Source: Lasioglossum baleicum (Eukaryota; Arthropoda; Insecta; Hymenoptera; Halictidae). Taken from it: a DNA stretch of 64,000 nt. The translations under genes and the position numbers were made by a program. The DNA is taken from NCBI RefSeq assembly GCF_051020765.1, contig NC_134929.1:21590135-21654134 (forward strand), in the 5' to 3' direction. The notes beneath the pieces were generated by a model. That model worked only from the letters and a program-made list of their open reading frames with translations. It was not told where the DNA came from and did not search any database. Numbering within the stretch: position 1 is the first letter of the stretch; each line of letters begins with the position of its first letter. Below, one piece after another: positions 1 to 12,684 of this stretch.

Positions 1-2368
1 GATATTGGAGGAAAGCTTATCGTTGACCTGCTCCACTTAGTTATCCAGTGTACATCACCGGCTCGCCGGTCGTCGAATCGAAAAGGTTCAAAAGCTGATG
101 CCCGCAGTTCGGTTTCTATGGACAGCTCGGTTAATTTACGGGGGCGGTTGCAGAGTGGACAGGAGGTCGCGCAAAAATTACGACATCTTCAATATCGAGC
201 CGGCAACCCCGAAATAATTTATCGCGGCGCCTCGGACCGGCCGCGGCCGGGGCGGCGATCAATCTTCGCGCAACCGACTCCGATTTGAAATATTCCACTC
301 GTCGAACTGTTGAAGTTCCTGAGTTATGGCAGTTCGTTCGGCTAATTTATGATCGCCGATTCAAGAAGCCCAGCTCCCCGAATGATTCAGGACCTGGTCA
401 ACTTCGAAATTATCTCCGTTGATGCAGTAATTCGATAAGTTTCACGCCGAGTCGGAACTAGGTTTCCGCGAGTTCTAATGGTGTTTGCAATTTTTTTAGA
501 ATGAAGTTTGAACTGGCAAACGAGAAGGTGCAATTTCGGTTTCTTGATCGTGGGATTTCGCGGAGGATCAAGAGCCGCGAGAACAAGCAAGGATCTCGTA
601 AACTGTGCACCGTTTACGCTAAACTTCCTCGTACCAGCATAAACTGTTGATTGCAATTAGACTCGGACACGCGGCGAAAACATTTCCCATTTTCCGATAC
701 GTTCGTGTTGCCGAGGTTAGTTTAACTATTATTAATGTTTTCGCCGGCCGGATCGTCGCCGTGTTCTATGGTCGCGATACATCCGTTCGTCGCCCGTGCA
801 GTGTAACATTTAATTGCGAACATTCGCGCGGTAACGGGGAACAAAGCAGCATGATTATTTGCCGTATCGCGAGGGGAGGAGGAGCTAACTTTCCGCCGGG
901 GAGATTAGCATTTTCATGCGGGGAAACGGTTCATATCGCCGTTTGTAATTTGCCTCGATTTCGACGAACAGCGAAATTTCGGAAATAATTATCTAGTTTT
1001 CGACGTGGCGCGCGAATCACTCGTTCGCGAACGAGTGATTCGCGCTTCGTGTCGGCGACATCGTGCCCGAGAGATAATGCAGAATATTCGGTGAAAAATT
1101 CCGAAACATTTGTCGGACAACATTGTTGCGGAACGCGGTACTCGATGGGAGTACACGGGCCTTCGGGCGCGAGCGATCCATCATCCGTCGATGTTTGGAA
1201 TTTCGAATGATCTATCGGGCAGTTTTTCAGAAAAACTTCATGCACTTCGACGCCTCTTCTCGATCGATGCGATTCCACTGGAGTGGTTTGTAATGCGCTT
1301 GGTTCCCAGTCTGGCCGTGACCGGTATATTCTACTGATTTCACTCGTGGAAAGTGTGTATTCATCGAACAGGCATTTTACACAACAAATCATTTCATTCG
1401 CGATCCCACACAAATAAAATAGAATGGTCTAAATGGTGAAATCAACCGTGACGATGAAATTATTACAAAATCCATGGAATAGCTTTCTTGAAACACTGTT
1501 CGATCAAGAAATTCTCGGATACAGGTGAAAAACAGGGTCGACGATGGTTCCCCGGGAAAATTCCTGCGTCACCGTTGTTCAAGGGTTTCTCGCGAGGAGT
1601 GGGCCCTTCGTAACAGCGTTTGAGATTCACGTCACGTCCGCTCGCTTGATTGCTTTCCCGATCCCGTTAGCAAAGAAGGAAAAAAAGGAAAAACCCAGGA
1701 AGAGATCGGAAAGGTGGGGCGCGCGAGAGAGAAAGGATTATTTGAAATTCTAGCCGGTCTGTACTATTAAATAAAGGCCGCGAGAGAAATGCGCGGCGCG
1801 ATCCCGTGCGAATAAATCTCGCCGGGCCGTCGCACCGGCCGGGGTCGCGGCCCGAGCTTTCCCGCCTACCGTTCGCACATTTCAAATATTCCTGGGAAAG
1901 TGTCCACACTCCCGACTTCTCGCCTCCTGGATCATGGGATATCGTGGAAACGCCGCGGCTTTATTCCGCCAGGTGTTCTTTCGCGACACCTCGCCCCGTA
2001 CCCCGGTTTAACGGATGAATCCGCTCCGAGTCGCAGTGATTTCGACGCTAGGCGAAACGCCGACCTTCGATTAGGCGGTGTAGCATTAATTAGCATGTTC
2101 GCTGCCACTCCAATCCCCGTGAAAATTCACGGAAAATCAGGACAAGTGGGAGAGAAGCCACGGTTTTTCAGTAGGAGCCAATAACAACTGTTTGCGGTTT
2201 CATCTTTTAGTTATTATCTATTAAAAATCCGCCTAAAATGCGGCAACCCGACAAATATTTATAAACGTCGTCCAATTACATGAACATACATTAATTTTAT
2301 CTTTTACATGAACCTCCAACGATCGTCCCGACCCAACATGGAAAGAAAGTGTGCGGAATGAGACTTAC
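1..2368 (-). other. Intron of the SLC16-like gene, downstream side
   Basis: This stretch follows the donor site of the exon at 2369-2542 on the minus strand, so it is read as the next intron of the transporter gene. I looked on the minus strand for a phase-1 exon that would continue the SLC16 fold after the first membrane helix and found none. The longer open frames here show no family resemblance and overlap each other on both strands. The only structure I can support is the perfect palindrome at 1010-1045. Confidence 0.6.
1010..1045. repeat. 36-bp perfect palindrome with no spacer
   Basis: The 18 bases at 1010-1027 are followed directly by their exact reverse complement at 1028-1045. The outer bases are GCGCGAATCA and the centre is TTCGCGAA. 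The symmetry stops sharply on both sides. It contains several CpGs. Nothing else marks it as part of a transposon. Confidence 0.95.
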
Positions 2369-2542
2369 CCAAGTCCATGATATGTTCCTTGCCGAAGTGT
2401 TTCAAGGAGTGAACATGGAGGATCCCGAAAGCAAGCTGCATTCCAGTAGTGAGCAACAGGGCGAGGAACCCGGCTGCGCAGACCAGCCACCCCCATCCGC
2501 CGTCCGGGTAGAAATGCGTCCGCATGCCGGCGTCGTCTATGT
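2369..2542 (-). CDS. SLC16 monocarboxylate-type transporter, third visible exon (membrane helix 1)
   Basis: This exon of a proton-linked monocarboxylate transporter-like protein (SLC16, major facilitator superfamily) encodes residues 114-171 of the partial protein. It reads MRTHFYPDGGWGWLVCAAG and then a hydrophobic run LVCAAGFLALLLTTGMQLAFGIL that forms membrane helix 1. The DGGWGW motif at the start of helix 1 is the SLC16 signature. The acceptor is TCTTCAG after a pyrimidine-rich tract, with AG at 2543-2544. The donor is G|GTAAGT at 2368-2363. The first two bases complete an Asp codon begun by the previous exon, and the exon ends in phase 1. Family members usually have 12 helices, so most of the protein lies outside the window. 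Substrate (lactate, pyruvate, ketone bodies, or another small molecule as in the orphan members) cannot be told from this part. Confidence 0.9.
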
Positions 2543-4346
2543 CTGAAGACGAAAAGGTTTGTTCTCTTTACGATTCGCCGTTAAATCCTGTCCTCGTTCG
2601 CGGAGCACAAGCCACGCGTAAACAAACAGTTTACTACGTCTGCCATTCGCTTTAGCGTTCATGTCGTGATAAGAACGTGGCCCGCCGGTGGACGAACACG
2701 TTCTACCGAGGCGAGGAAGATTTTACATTGCCCTTGGCAAACTGTAGACAAGATCTACACGATCTTCGCCGTATTCACTTTCTCGTGTTCGTGAAATTAT
2801 TTTAGGATCGTTTATCACCATCGACGACTTTGTTCTAAATGAAATATGCTGCAGTACATGTGAAATTAGGGGAGGTTTAAGTTCTCATTTTGCCGGTTTA
2901 GAATTTATTTAAAAGTTTGCCATTTTTACCCATTTTGGCGAAAACGGGTCTCGCTTACGAATTTTTATCTCAGGAACTGTTTGTCCGATTGAGATATATA
3001 TTTTTTTGTTTTAGTCAGAAAATAATTGCTTACAATATGTTCATATCCCTGGGAGTTTTCCCTTTAAAATGAACCCTTCAGAAGCAGAATTGAAAATTGG
3101 CGTCACAATGAGGCGATTGCTTTCTTTTTCACTGTAAAGGCTATTTTGACTGCACTCGGCTCGCCTTGTACTTACCAGCACGAGGATAGGTTGGCACGCA
3201 CCGCGGGAACGTCCACAAATTATTGCCGACCATCCAATTATTGTTATCCGGTATACTTCCCTCGGAATCCACGTAGCGCACCCTCGGGTCTGAAATAAAA
3301 TCGAACACACCAAAAATGATTATTTGAAAAAAGTAGCTGCTAAAAAACCAAAAGCCACACAGTCAATGTTTGCGAAACAATGCGCGAAACAGTGTTTGCC
3401 GATCCCCACTCCAGTCCCCGGGTAAATGCAAATCAGAAGCACCGCCGCGGATTAAACCGGGGATTACGTACGCCTGTTTTTGCGTAATTCGCCGATATAT
3501 TTGCGGAACTTAATTACGCCAGTGGGGGCGAACGGTAACAGACGCGATCAATGAATTTACGTCGCGGTCTCTGTTTTGCGTCGCGATTAAGTCCTGCGAT
3601 AGTCATAAATCCTACTTACCGCGAGTCAGCGTTATTAAGGGTGAACCTCAGACTTTGCCCGCGATATTGAGACGTTAATGGTGAAAAACTGCACGGGGAA
3701 GTCGGCATCTTGTACATTGTATCGCTGCTATACACGGGGACGTTCCTATAACGTATTTACTCGATGTACCGCTTGCCTGATCAACCGTTCACAGAACTCC
3801 TATGCCTAATTATTCGGGTAATCCCGTCGGACCACTAATCGACCTGCTCCACTGTCTGATAAAAGACTCTTCATTCTATGTGCGTTTGATAAAAAAACGT
3901 TCTCATTCCATGAAAACCCAGAGGAACATAAAGCAGCATAAAACAATAACAGCACCCACTCGTAACACAACAATTATACATATAATAATCAAATTAGCTC
4001 TCCTTCCAGTGTTACACCTCCCAATCAATTTGTGTCTGGAATTTGCATAAACGTCACTTACGTCTCACTAGTTTGTTTCTGACAAAATCTAAATGGAAGA
4101 GCCCAACAACAACGTATTACTAACTTCTCTGTCAGGCTGGGAAGAATATCAACGTAGGATAAATAATATCTTCGTAGATCAGAGCAGGATATTGCCTTGT
4201 CGGTTTCTGAAGTGAGTTTTAGGGGTTGATTCGCGACACAAGAGCATATTTAGCAACGTCTTACTTTTTTTCCGGAGAGTAGGTGTTACTCACGTTTCAC
4301 GCAGTCCCCGGCGCGAATGAATAATTCACACCTGGCCGACATATAG

Positions 4347-4357
4347 TATAAAAAGGG
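4347..4357 (+). promoter_or_regulatory. TATA-like core promoter candidate
   Basis: TATAAAAAGGG sits 75 bp upstream of a strong hairpin on the plus strand, opposite to the surrounding gene. A start would be expected near 4378. The nearest arthropod-type initiator word (TCAGA at 4397) is about 50 bp away, further than usual. No long reading frame follows; the first clear one, at 4514, has only 17 codons. If it is active, it would drive a non-coding or very short transcript inside the intron. Confidence 0.3.
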
Positions 4358-4431
4358 TGGAGGAGACACACCTCGGCCGTATGTGACGACGTCGATTCAG
4401 AGACACAGCATCTTTTCTTGACGGACTTTTA

Positions 4432-4513
4432 CCCCCGTCTTGTCGGGCAGGAGAAGCAGCAGCACACCAGCTGGCAACGCTGCCAGCCATCGTGCGCGTG
4501 CTACAGACGGGGG
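4432..4513 (+). other. Extended stem-loop, candidate structured RNA
   Basis: Four paired blocks nest exactly: CCCCCGTCT (4432-4440) with AGACGGGGG (4505-4513), AGCA (4455-4458) with TGCT (4499-4502), GCAC (4462-4465) with GTGC (4492-4495), and GCTGGCA (4470-4476) with TGCCAGC (4481-4487), closing on the loop ACGC. The internal loops are symmetric (3x3 and 4x4) apart from a 14-base bulge on the left arm. That gives 24 Watson-Crick pairs in 82 bases. It resembles no RNA family that I recognise. The outer bulge argues against a canonical microRNA precursor. Confidence 0.45.
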
Positions 4514-7500
4514 ATGAAACGAGTTGAGAGAAATGAAGAGGAAAAAGAAGAGAGTCCAGAGGGTTAGATAAAAGTGCTCATGAAAAGGTGATGCCAGTCA
4601 CCATCGGTGGGGGGTCGAGATTCTACCGGTGGTCGAGGGCTCGAGGACACGGGTCGATGACTCTCGAGAGCTGTTCTCTGACATTTTTGGTGGCTTTAGA
4701 AAATCCTTACGCCCCAGACTTCAACCATCTTTTCTATAGCAAAAGTAGCTAGAGCAAGCCGACGGTCGAGGGCCGCAGAACAGCTTTATAATGCTGACAA
4801 TGATATGGAAATCTCTAACGGTCCCCGAGCGCTAATACGAAATCCTATTTTCGCAGAACGTGGCAAGAAAAATGTCCCTTCGAGTTGACTTATTCGCCTT
4901 TCTAACTCGACGCCCCACAGTATTCATTTTCTGCGTTCGGAAGCTCCGGTAATTTCTCAATCGTTCGAGTGTATTGTTTAATGTCGACACAGCATAAACG
5001 AAGCTTCCAAATTAATTTGAGTCAGTTCCACAGACAATTTAGCAAGGTTTAAAATTCAACGCGAAATATTTTATTTAAATATCTGCACCGCGAACGAACA
5101 GAAGCGAAGTAATCGAAATTGTTGGACCCGAGGACCGTTTAGCGAAACACATAGAAGTCGACACAGCGTGAATTGAAGGAGAATCAACAATTGTCACAGG
5201 AACTCAATAAAGTCTGGAAAAAGAAAGGTTCGTTTGAAGCTGGCAGCATGCAGTTCCGCGAAAAATCCTCGGTTTCACGAGAGCTGGCTCTCTCAATACA
5301 TTAAAGGGCCCATAAAAAAGTCGGCAGTGTTTCATCACACTTGCCAATAAATTCGCTGCTCGCAACTTTTTCCATTGTAGGGCCGCGAAATTTGTTCGAA
5401 CATCCATTTTTCAGGCGTGCGAAACAATTTTTTAACCTGTCGCCGAGGCGCGTCACGTTTTTGCGAGAAAAAAAAGAGAGAGAGGGCGAGAGAATGGGAG
5501 AGGAACGTGAAATTAGAAGAAGGTGGGGAACAGAGACCTTATGCATCAAAGCGGCGCGACGCCAGCCTGGAAAATACGGAGTGGCGCGACGTGCATTTTT
5601 AATTTCGTACCGGGGCACGAGTGTTAGGCACGAGGCCACTAAATATTCCTTTACCCTGTCGGTTAATTAGCAAGCACAATGGCCACGCCGCGGAAGTGGT
5701 AATTTCGAAATGCAAACTTCTGCCGCGAAATTTGACTTTCATTCAATTCGGACACCGGTTTTTGGCACCTCGCGACTCCCAAAACCTTCTCTTCCAGCCG
5801 AGATACTGTTTCGCAACAATTTTTATATTTTTTTATCCAAAGTCTTGCTTCAACAATTGCTATCTTGCGGTGTTATCATAAATTCTATCCCGACGCTTAT
5901 TTGAAAAATTTCTTTGGGTTGCATTCTAAAAGAAAATCACTGTTTTGTTAATCTAGTACACGTTTGAATAAGAGAGAATAATTTCAAGCACTGGAACGGG
6001 GCTTCATTTTCATCTATTTAACAATTAGTACGACTTGACGCTAGCTCACCCATTGTTTCTATTATACACAATTGGATTAAGTATTCCACCGACTCTGAAA
6101 TATTCTAATCCGTCAAAGTTGGGACCAATTATTTCGCCAATTTCACGGGCACAGGGCAAACGCGGATTCCACGGTATAACTTCGTAGAAACATTTACTTC
6201 GACTGCAGTCTTTACAAGTCCGCTGATCCGGTTTAATCCTTTCAATTAAACGGAAGAGAAACTACAATTTTGAATATTCAATTAACCAGCAGCTTTGACC
6301 AACAAGGAAAGCTGTAACAAGATAATCCTCGCTCCGTCAAGGAAATAAATGTAAACCTTTATACGATAACATTTCTCCTGCGGAGCAACGAGAGGCAAGT
6401 TTTCATCGGTTGAAAAAATTTTAGTACACACGACAAGAAAATCGAAGGAAGAAAAATAGTTCGATGGCAGTTTTCTTCGTCTTGAGAAAAACTGGACAAT
6501 GTCGCCGTCCAGTTTACACGAGCCGGATAATTTAGGGCGCAGCATCAGAGCACCGCCGAAAAAAGCCTCATAATTTCTTTTCACGGTAATTTCGCCGGTC
6601 ATGAAGGTCGGCCATTTCTGCAGCGTCCCCTTCTGACGCAGGGTCGCCATCTTAGCGATCCATTTTGCACTAGGCGGTCTAGTTTTGGCTGACCTATCCG
6701 CTTATCTGTTCCCGGCTGCCTCCGGGTAATTAAGAATATTTCTCTTTCGCTAATTAGCCCCGGCCGATCCGCGAAAAAGTTCCTGTTTTTCGAGGTACGT
6801 GGTACGCTACATAATAGACGATGCATCATTTTTTTATTCGAAGCGTAAAGCAAAAATGGGTGAAAAATTTTCTTAGGTTCTTTCGTGCAACTATTTCTGA
6901 TACCTGTACGAGGGCTAATAAATCTGATTCTAAAATGTAATTGCTTTTATAAAAGGCGTTAAAACCGCCTGATAACCTACTCGGCAGCCATTTCCGTGGA
7001 GCGAGCTGAAAAAATTTCTCCGAGAGCGAGTAGTACGATTGTCACGAAGCTGTATCGAGAGCTAGATAGCGAACATTGAAAACCCGTGGGGGAAAAGGCT
7101 GCCTAATTCGTCGAAACGAATTTTCCCGGGTCCGGGTGTGGCCGGGAGGCGTGGAGGGGGCTCTGCAAATCGAGCAAGAAACACAAAAGTTTGCCGGTTC
7201 GGCCGGATATTTCGCCGGGAATTGCGTGCAAGCCCGGTCATCTACATAATAGAAACGAGAGGAGTAACGCTGTGAACCAACTCGGAATCGATCCTCGGAC
7301 AGAGCGAAAACACGACACCGCCGCTGAAAGAACCGGTTTGCGAAACTAAAGTGTCGTTGCGCCATATTTAACTGCAAACGGAATTTATTTGCTCGTCGCA
7401 ATTACACAGCGAATTATCGGTGGACGGACCTGCGACGATCAAACGATGTTTCCGTTGGGAAAAAATTAAGCAAAGTTTCAAAGAATCATTAACGAAGCTT

Positions 7501-8670
7501 TACGAGACATAATCCGTGACGGAATGGTTGTAATAAGTCGCTAGAACGATCGATAGCAAACGTCGAGCATTTTTTACTGTTCGACGACGAGGGACAAGCG
7601 GCGTTTCGTTAATTTTCTCTCTCGCCTGTTTGCAGAGGGCAACTTGTTGAGTTTTCTCTGTTCCGTCGCGAGATATACGAGACCCCGTCGCTCCTCGTGA
7701 CACATATTTTCTTTTTTTTTTTGTTTTCCATCGGAACGCGGCAGCTTTTGTCGGCGGAATGCTCGATTATTTTCGTCGACCGGGGATCGCGCGATAAGCG
7801 CGACGTCGCTCGACTAATTTTGTATACTCCTTTTAGGAAAGAACTCGGCCAGCTTTCTGTCTGCTGCACGATCCTACGGAATGCCTGTATAAGGCGAAAA
7901 TGAAGAATAAAAACGTTGCGATTTCAGTTTCGTGTTGTAGTTATCAACAGTTAAAAATGCTGTTGGTCGGGTAGCCGCATTTCAGGCGGACTTTGAATTG
8001 TAGATGACCAAACACGAAGCCGAGATCACAATTTTGTTATTCTTCATTTTGGTCTTACATCGTCATGGAGAACCACCCAAATTTTCTCCCACACGGTGTA
8101 CGCGAAGTGGGATAAACGACAGAATTTATGGGATGACCTATTAGCCCGCCGGGCTATGTGGAATTACGTTCCCCGGGAACGTTGATCCAACAGGAAGAGA
8201 GAGGATGAGAGAGAAAGAGTAGCATTTGTTCGAGCATGTCGCGGTCGAGCACGTTCTAATCTTCTCGGAGTCAGCGAAAAGCTGTTGATGACATCCGACG
8301 CTGATTTTTCCTCGAGCCCGTGACAGACTTCCGCGAACACCCGCGATCCACTTCTGAATCACTGAACCAGTGAACTACTTTCTGCTCCGTTCGGGTCTCG
8401 TCGGAATTTTTCTCCTCATTGTTCTCCCATTTATCACGTCGCGGTTGAACGATCCCCGCAGAACTCGAGACACCGTCGCGTCGTCGTGTCCCGGTCTCGA
8501 CTGGCTTTGATATTTGATTCGGTCGAAATATCTCACGTGCTATGCGACCGTTCCGAGCACGGTCATTAGTTCGTACAAGCCGATTTTTTGTCGAGCAAAT
8601 ACGAAAAGAATGACGGAATCATTTGTTCAGATTTAAATCGTGAATTTCTGCGTTATATTCTATGCATATT

Positions 8671-8688
8671 CACACACACACACACACA
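8671..8688. repeat. (CA)9 microsatellite
   Basis: Nine uninterrupted CA units lie inside the 8.7-kb intron. Confidence 0.95.
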
Positions 8689-11216
8689 ATGCACTCGATG
8701 TATCTCCTTTCGGTTCGGATTTTCAAAATACAAGGCAAATAGTGAAATAAATTATCCTAATTTCATGCACTGCCGGACAAAATCTCGCGTAGCATGTAAC
8801 AAGAGTGATTAAGAGCAGCCGCAGGCGATTCGATTTAGAGCACAAAGAATGTAGATCAAGCTCCAATTATCGAAAACTGCGAGCTATTACGGGAACAACA
8901 TTGAAAGCACAAATAGCTGGAGCGGACCATTATGGACCGAAGCGGAGCCGAGCGAGTTAGAGCGCGCGGATCGAAGCTTTCTCCTAGCCAAACACTGGGT
9001 TTAAGGAATAAAGAACGCGCGGATCGAGCTCCGACTATTGACAGTTCAAGGGGACGGGGGTCTGGTTAAAATTACCTAACCGTCGATGGAGACGGTTTAG
9101 AGAGTGTTGGAGAGAGTTCGAGTGGGTCGAAAGAGCTCGATACTGTCCACACTCTTCTCTAACTAGACATTATTCTCTCTAGATCCCTTATTTCACTTAT
9201 CCGACTGTGTATCACTTCATTTTCAGAAATAATCGACCACTGAACGTTGATCTTTCTTAAAAGTTTTCTAGCGAATATTGATATTTTCTCAGGAATCCCC
9301 TCTTTTAAGGAAGTTCTTTTTGGAACACTCTGTAGAGTCGCTGACAGGGAAGTTTAGCTACAGCCTCGAACAAACAATTTTGTAATAGCAGAACTTTGAC
9401 ATTAATTAACGCGTTGGCCACCGTGTAAATTGCATTTCCCTCGTCTCAATCAAGAGGTTCCTCGACTGTGCTAAGTTTAATACAATTTAGTGCACCTTGA
9501 AGGGAAGTTCGGTCACTCCATTGTCGAAAAAGATTTGTCAGCGTAAGACTTTGCAATTAATTCGCGTGACATGTGCTGCAAGGTGCTAGCAAGCCTTCGT
9601 TTCGTGATTCTTGGTGTTTTCGCTGGTGGACCACGGTGTGGCTCTTTTTAAACAATACAAAGACGTGAGCTCGCTTCTTTTCAGCGAGCCGGCCGCCATT
9701 CAAGCCTGTTTCCTTTCTTCCTCGTCGACAAAGACCGGACTTAATAAATTGGGCTGCGGCCCGAAGACAGAAGAACGGAAATCAATTCTACTCGACCGGG
9801 CGTATTGTCTGTCGATGGGACCGCCCTAAACGATCAACCAACGACCGTACCTCCCGCATAGAAAAACCCGGCGTTTTCTATTAGGCGGCTGCATAAACTC
9901 ATCCATCAGGTTTTTCGATCTTGAAGAAACCGACCCGAGTCTCCGGAAAACATTGCAGCGGGATTGGACGTCGATGAAACAGGTTTCTTTCACGCTGTCC
10001 GAAATAAACGTTCGTGATACTTGTTTTCGTTGATGTTTCCTAATTTTCGTATAAGCTAATTTCATTTAAATACTTTAAGAAATCTTCAATTCCTCTTTCA
10101 ATTTATGATTTATCAACAAGGTAAATATTCGTAAAAATGTCTAAACGTGTCTGAAAAATAAATTTCTGTGCTTTCGATGTGACACATAGCGGTAACAGCG
10201 TTATCAGCTCTGCGTCTGAACGTATCAAATGAAATAATAATGAGCACGATGACAATGAGAAGAAAGGTTAGCGAGGACGTTCGTCGTATTGTCACAGGAC
10301 GTTTACTCAAGACAAAGGGGTTGGTATATTTGTAATTCGACGCAGTTGTTCTCTCATGCAGCCGCCGGGGGAGGGGGACCTCTTCTGAATATTGAACCAA
10401 GAAGGAGGCGAAACTTGGCAGAAGCGGATTAGACCAGTCACTTAGCGAACAACACCGCGAGAACGAAAACAGGGGTACCCGAGATTATGGGGAAGTTTAC
10501 TGCGGAGACCGAAAGGGTGGCAGGGTTATTGTTGCCGCGCGGCTTTACGAGAAAAGTTCCGCAATCTGGCTGAAAGATGTCCTCCGACGACGGATCGAAT
10601 GAAATGCAAAACATCCCGTTGTCTTACAACTTCAATTAAACGGCCACGCCCGCTCTTGAACCCCACTCGAAACGGACCTCCGGAAATATCTACCCTATTA
10701 AGAACTTTTAATGCCACACCTTTCAAGAAGGGATGTTTAACCTTCGGTTGCTCGCGCTCCACTTTCTACATAACTGGTTACATGGAACTCGATATCACTA
10801 CAACATAAATTTTCTATTCAATGAAATGCCTGAATGCAAAACAAATATTTGCTAGTTTAGACGAAAGTCCAGGTTGACAAAAACAGAAATAAAAAGTGCT
10901 AATGTGCGATATGTTTAAAATTTTTTAAGTATTGCATACTTATCCTTTTAGCGAACGGAAGCATTCCAAAAACGGAAAAACGCAGACATTTTCCGTTCGA
11001 CAGGCTCGAAAATTTCCATCGAATGACCGAAATGATTTACGAGGGTGAATGAAGCTCCATTCTTTCCAGGGATCGTAAACTACCCCTTAGGAAGACGCGC
11101 CCGGCCGACTGCCGATTTTTCTTCGTTCTAACGAGTCCGGCGGATCTCTCATTTTCCAAGGGAGGAGTGGGGGAGGGGGGCTGATTTATACTAATTGAAA
11201 AATGAGCGTAACTCAC

Positions 11217-11382
11217 CGCCGTGATAAGAGCTGCCCCGATGGGGGGTGTAGACGGTGTTCCGGGGCTCGCGGCAGTGGCTCGGCGTGTAGTACTGCATGG
11301 GGTGGGGCACGTAATTGCTCGGGGTGCTCGGCACGTGTACCGGGTGGCAGTGCATGCATCTTCGCGGTGTCTCCGGCACGCC
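11217..11382 (-). CDS. SLC16-like transporter, second visible exon (cytoplasmic tail)
   Basis: This exon encodes residues 59-113 of the partial transporter and the first base of codon 114. The acceptor is TTTTTCCCAG|GGC and the donor is GGCG|GTGAGT. It enters in phase 0 and leaves in phase 1, matching the exons on either side. The peptide runs from GVPETPRRCMHCHP to HRGSSYHG and is rich in Pro, His, Tyr, Cys and Arg with no hydrophobic segment, so it belongs to the N-terminal cytoplasmic tail. Runs such as CMHCHPVH might bind metal, but this is speculation. The 166-bp length, clean splice sites and exact phase fit are the evidence that it is a real exon, because I do not recognise the peptide itself. 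Confidence 0.8.
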
Positions 11383-12684
11383 CTGGGAAAAACAGAGTCC
11401 TGAAATGCACCAACACAGAGCCCGGCGAACCACCGACCCCGCCTCGAAACGTTTCTCGCGAGATATGAAACTTGAAAGAAGTAATTACATCCACCCCTCC
11501 TCGGAAATCCCGGTCTTAGGTCTACTTAAAGGGGTGCTTCAGACTATGGCATTTTTTATAGTGCTGTTACGGAAGCTCTCGTTATTGGACCCTCGTGCAC
11601 GTTTCCGTTTATGTTTCAGCTGTGCTCACGAATTTTTACGAACACGAAAGATAAACATTCGGGCTGTTGTCAGCGATTATGCGAGTCGAGGGATCAACGA
11701 AAAATCTGTTTCGTTCCTGTACGGGCTATTCTCGCTGGAAATCTTCTGGTGTAAAATAAATGAAAAATAAAAATTAATTATATGGAATGTCGGTGGTTCG
11801 AAGATTCATCGCGCGCGCCCGTTTTCAACAATATCTTGATCCTCAGTGTAAGGCCAACGTGTGCACCGTAATACTTTTTAGCGAGGAGATATTGTATGCC
11901 CCAAGCGTGAGAAACAGGGTTCAAGAATGTTTTAATAAAAAGGAAATGAAAGTTTACGATGACAGTGTAATAGTTCTGCCAAGGGAACAGGAACGCCGTT
12001 TGGAGACAGAAGGGTCTACAACGCGCCTTCATAGCCCTTAACACTTTGTGACCGTCGCGTCACGCACATATGAGCGACACGATCCTTGTGTCGCAGCTGG
12101 AAAATAACTTCGGTGACACGATGATGGCTACTCACAGTTCGCGAGATATCCGGGAAAGCTAAACAAACTGTTCTGACGTATGTATATATACTTGCTCAAA
12201 ACTTTCTATAGCTCATTAAAACTTCAGCATCGTTAAATTTTAATAGTTGACACTGAATTTGTTAAATTTCTATCTTCATTTAAAAGTATTATCTTCCGAA
12301 TGGTTGCCCTCGTTTTTAGGAAGAGTAAAAATTCGAGATAAATTCTGAACTTTTTAAGAAGGTGAACATTGATTCGGGTGAAATTTTAATCGAGGAAATC
12401 GGAACGCACTCGTGCAAAGTTAAATCGTGGTCCGACACTCTGGAAATTAAACGCCGTTGGATTTACCGACGGGGTGAAAGTGCTGCGAATGGAATACCGA
12501 TTAGGGGAAATACTAGGAGTAATTCTCGCAGGCCTGATTAATGATTGCCCTCCCCCCAAGGTGAATGGTGACTGCGAACGAACATCGATTTCACGATCTA
12601 GAAGTGAGTCTCGGTAACATTGATTTCTTGTTCGTTGAACCCGACACGTCAATGGTTCGTAACTTTTTCCTGGTGTAGGATATA

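Larger units (their letters stand above)
2543..11216 (-). other. 8.7-kb intron of the SLC16-like gene
   Basis: It is bounded by the donor at 11216 (G|GTGAGT) and the acceptor at 2543 (CTTCAG) on the minus strand. I see no further coding exon, and the splice phases on either side match without one. It contains a TATA-like site and hairpin at 4347-4513 and a short (CA)n at 8671-8688. A GCGCGGATCGA word occurs twice, near 8965 and 9015. The rest is unstructured AT-rich sequence with moderate CpG content. Confidence 0.75.

Noticed and set aside
1..2300. Next SLC16 exon on the minus strand
   Set aside because: No stretch with suitable phase and a helix-2-like sequence was found, so the exon is probably outside the window.
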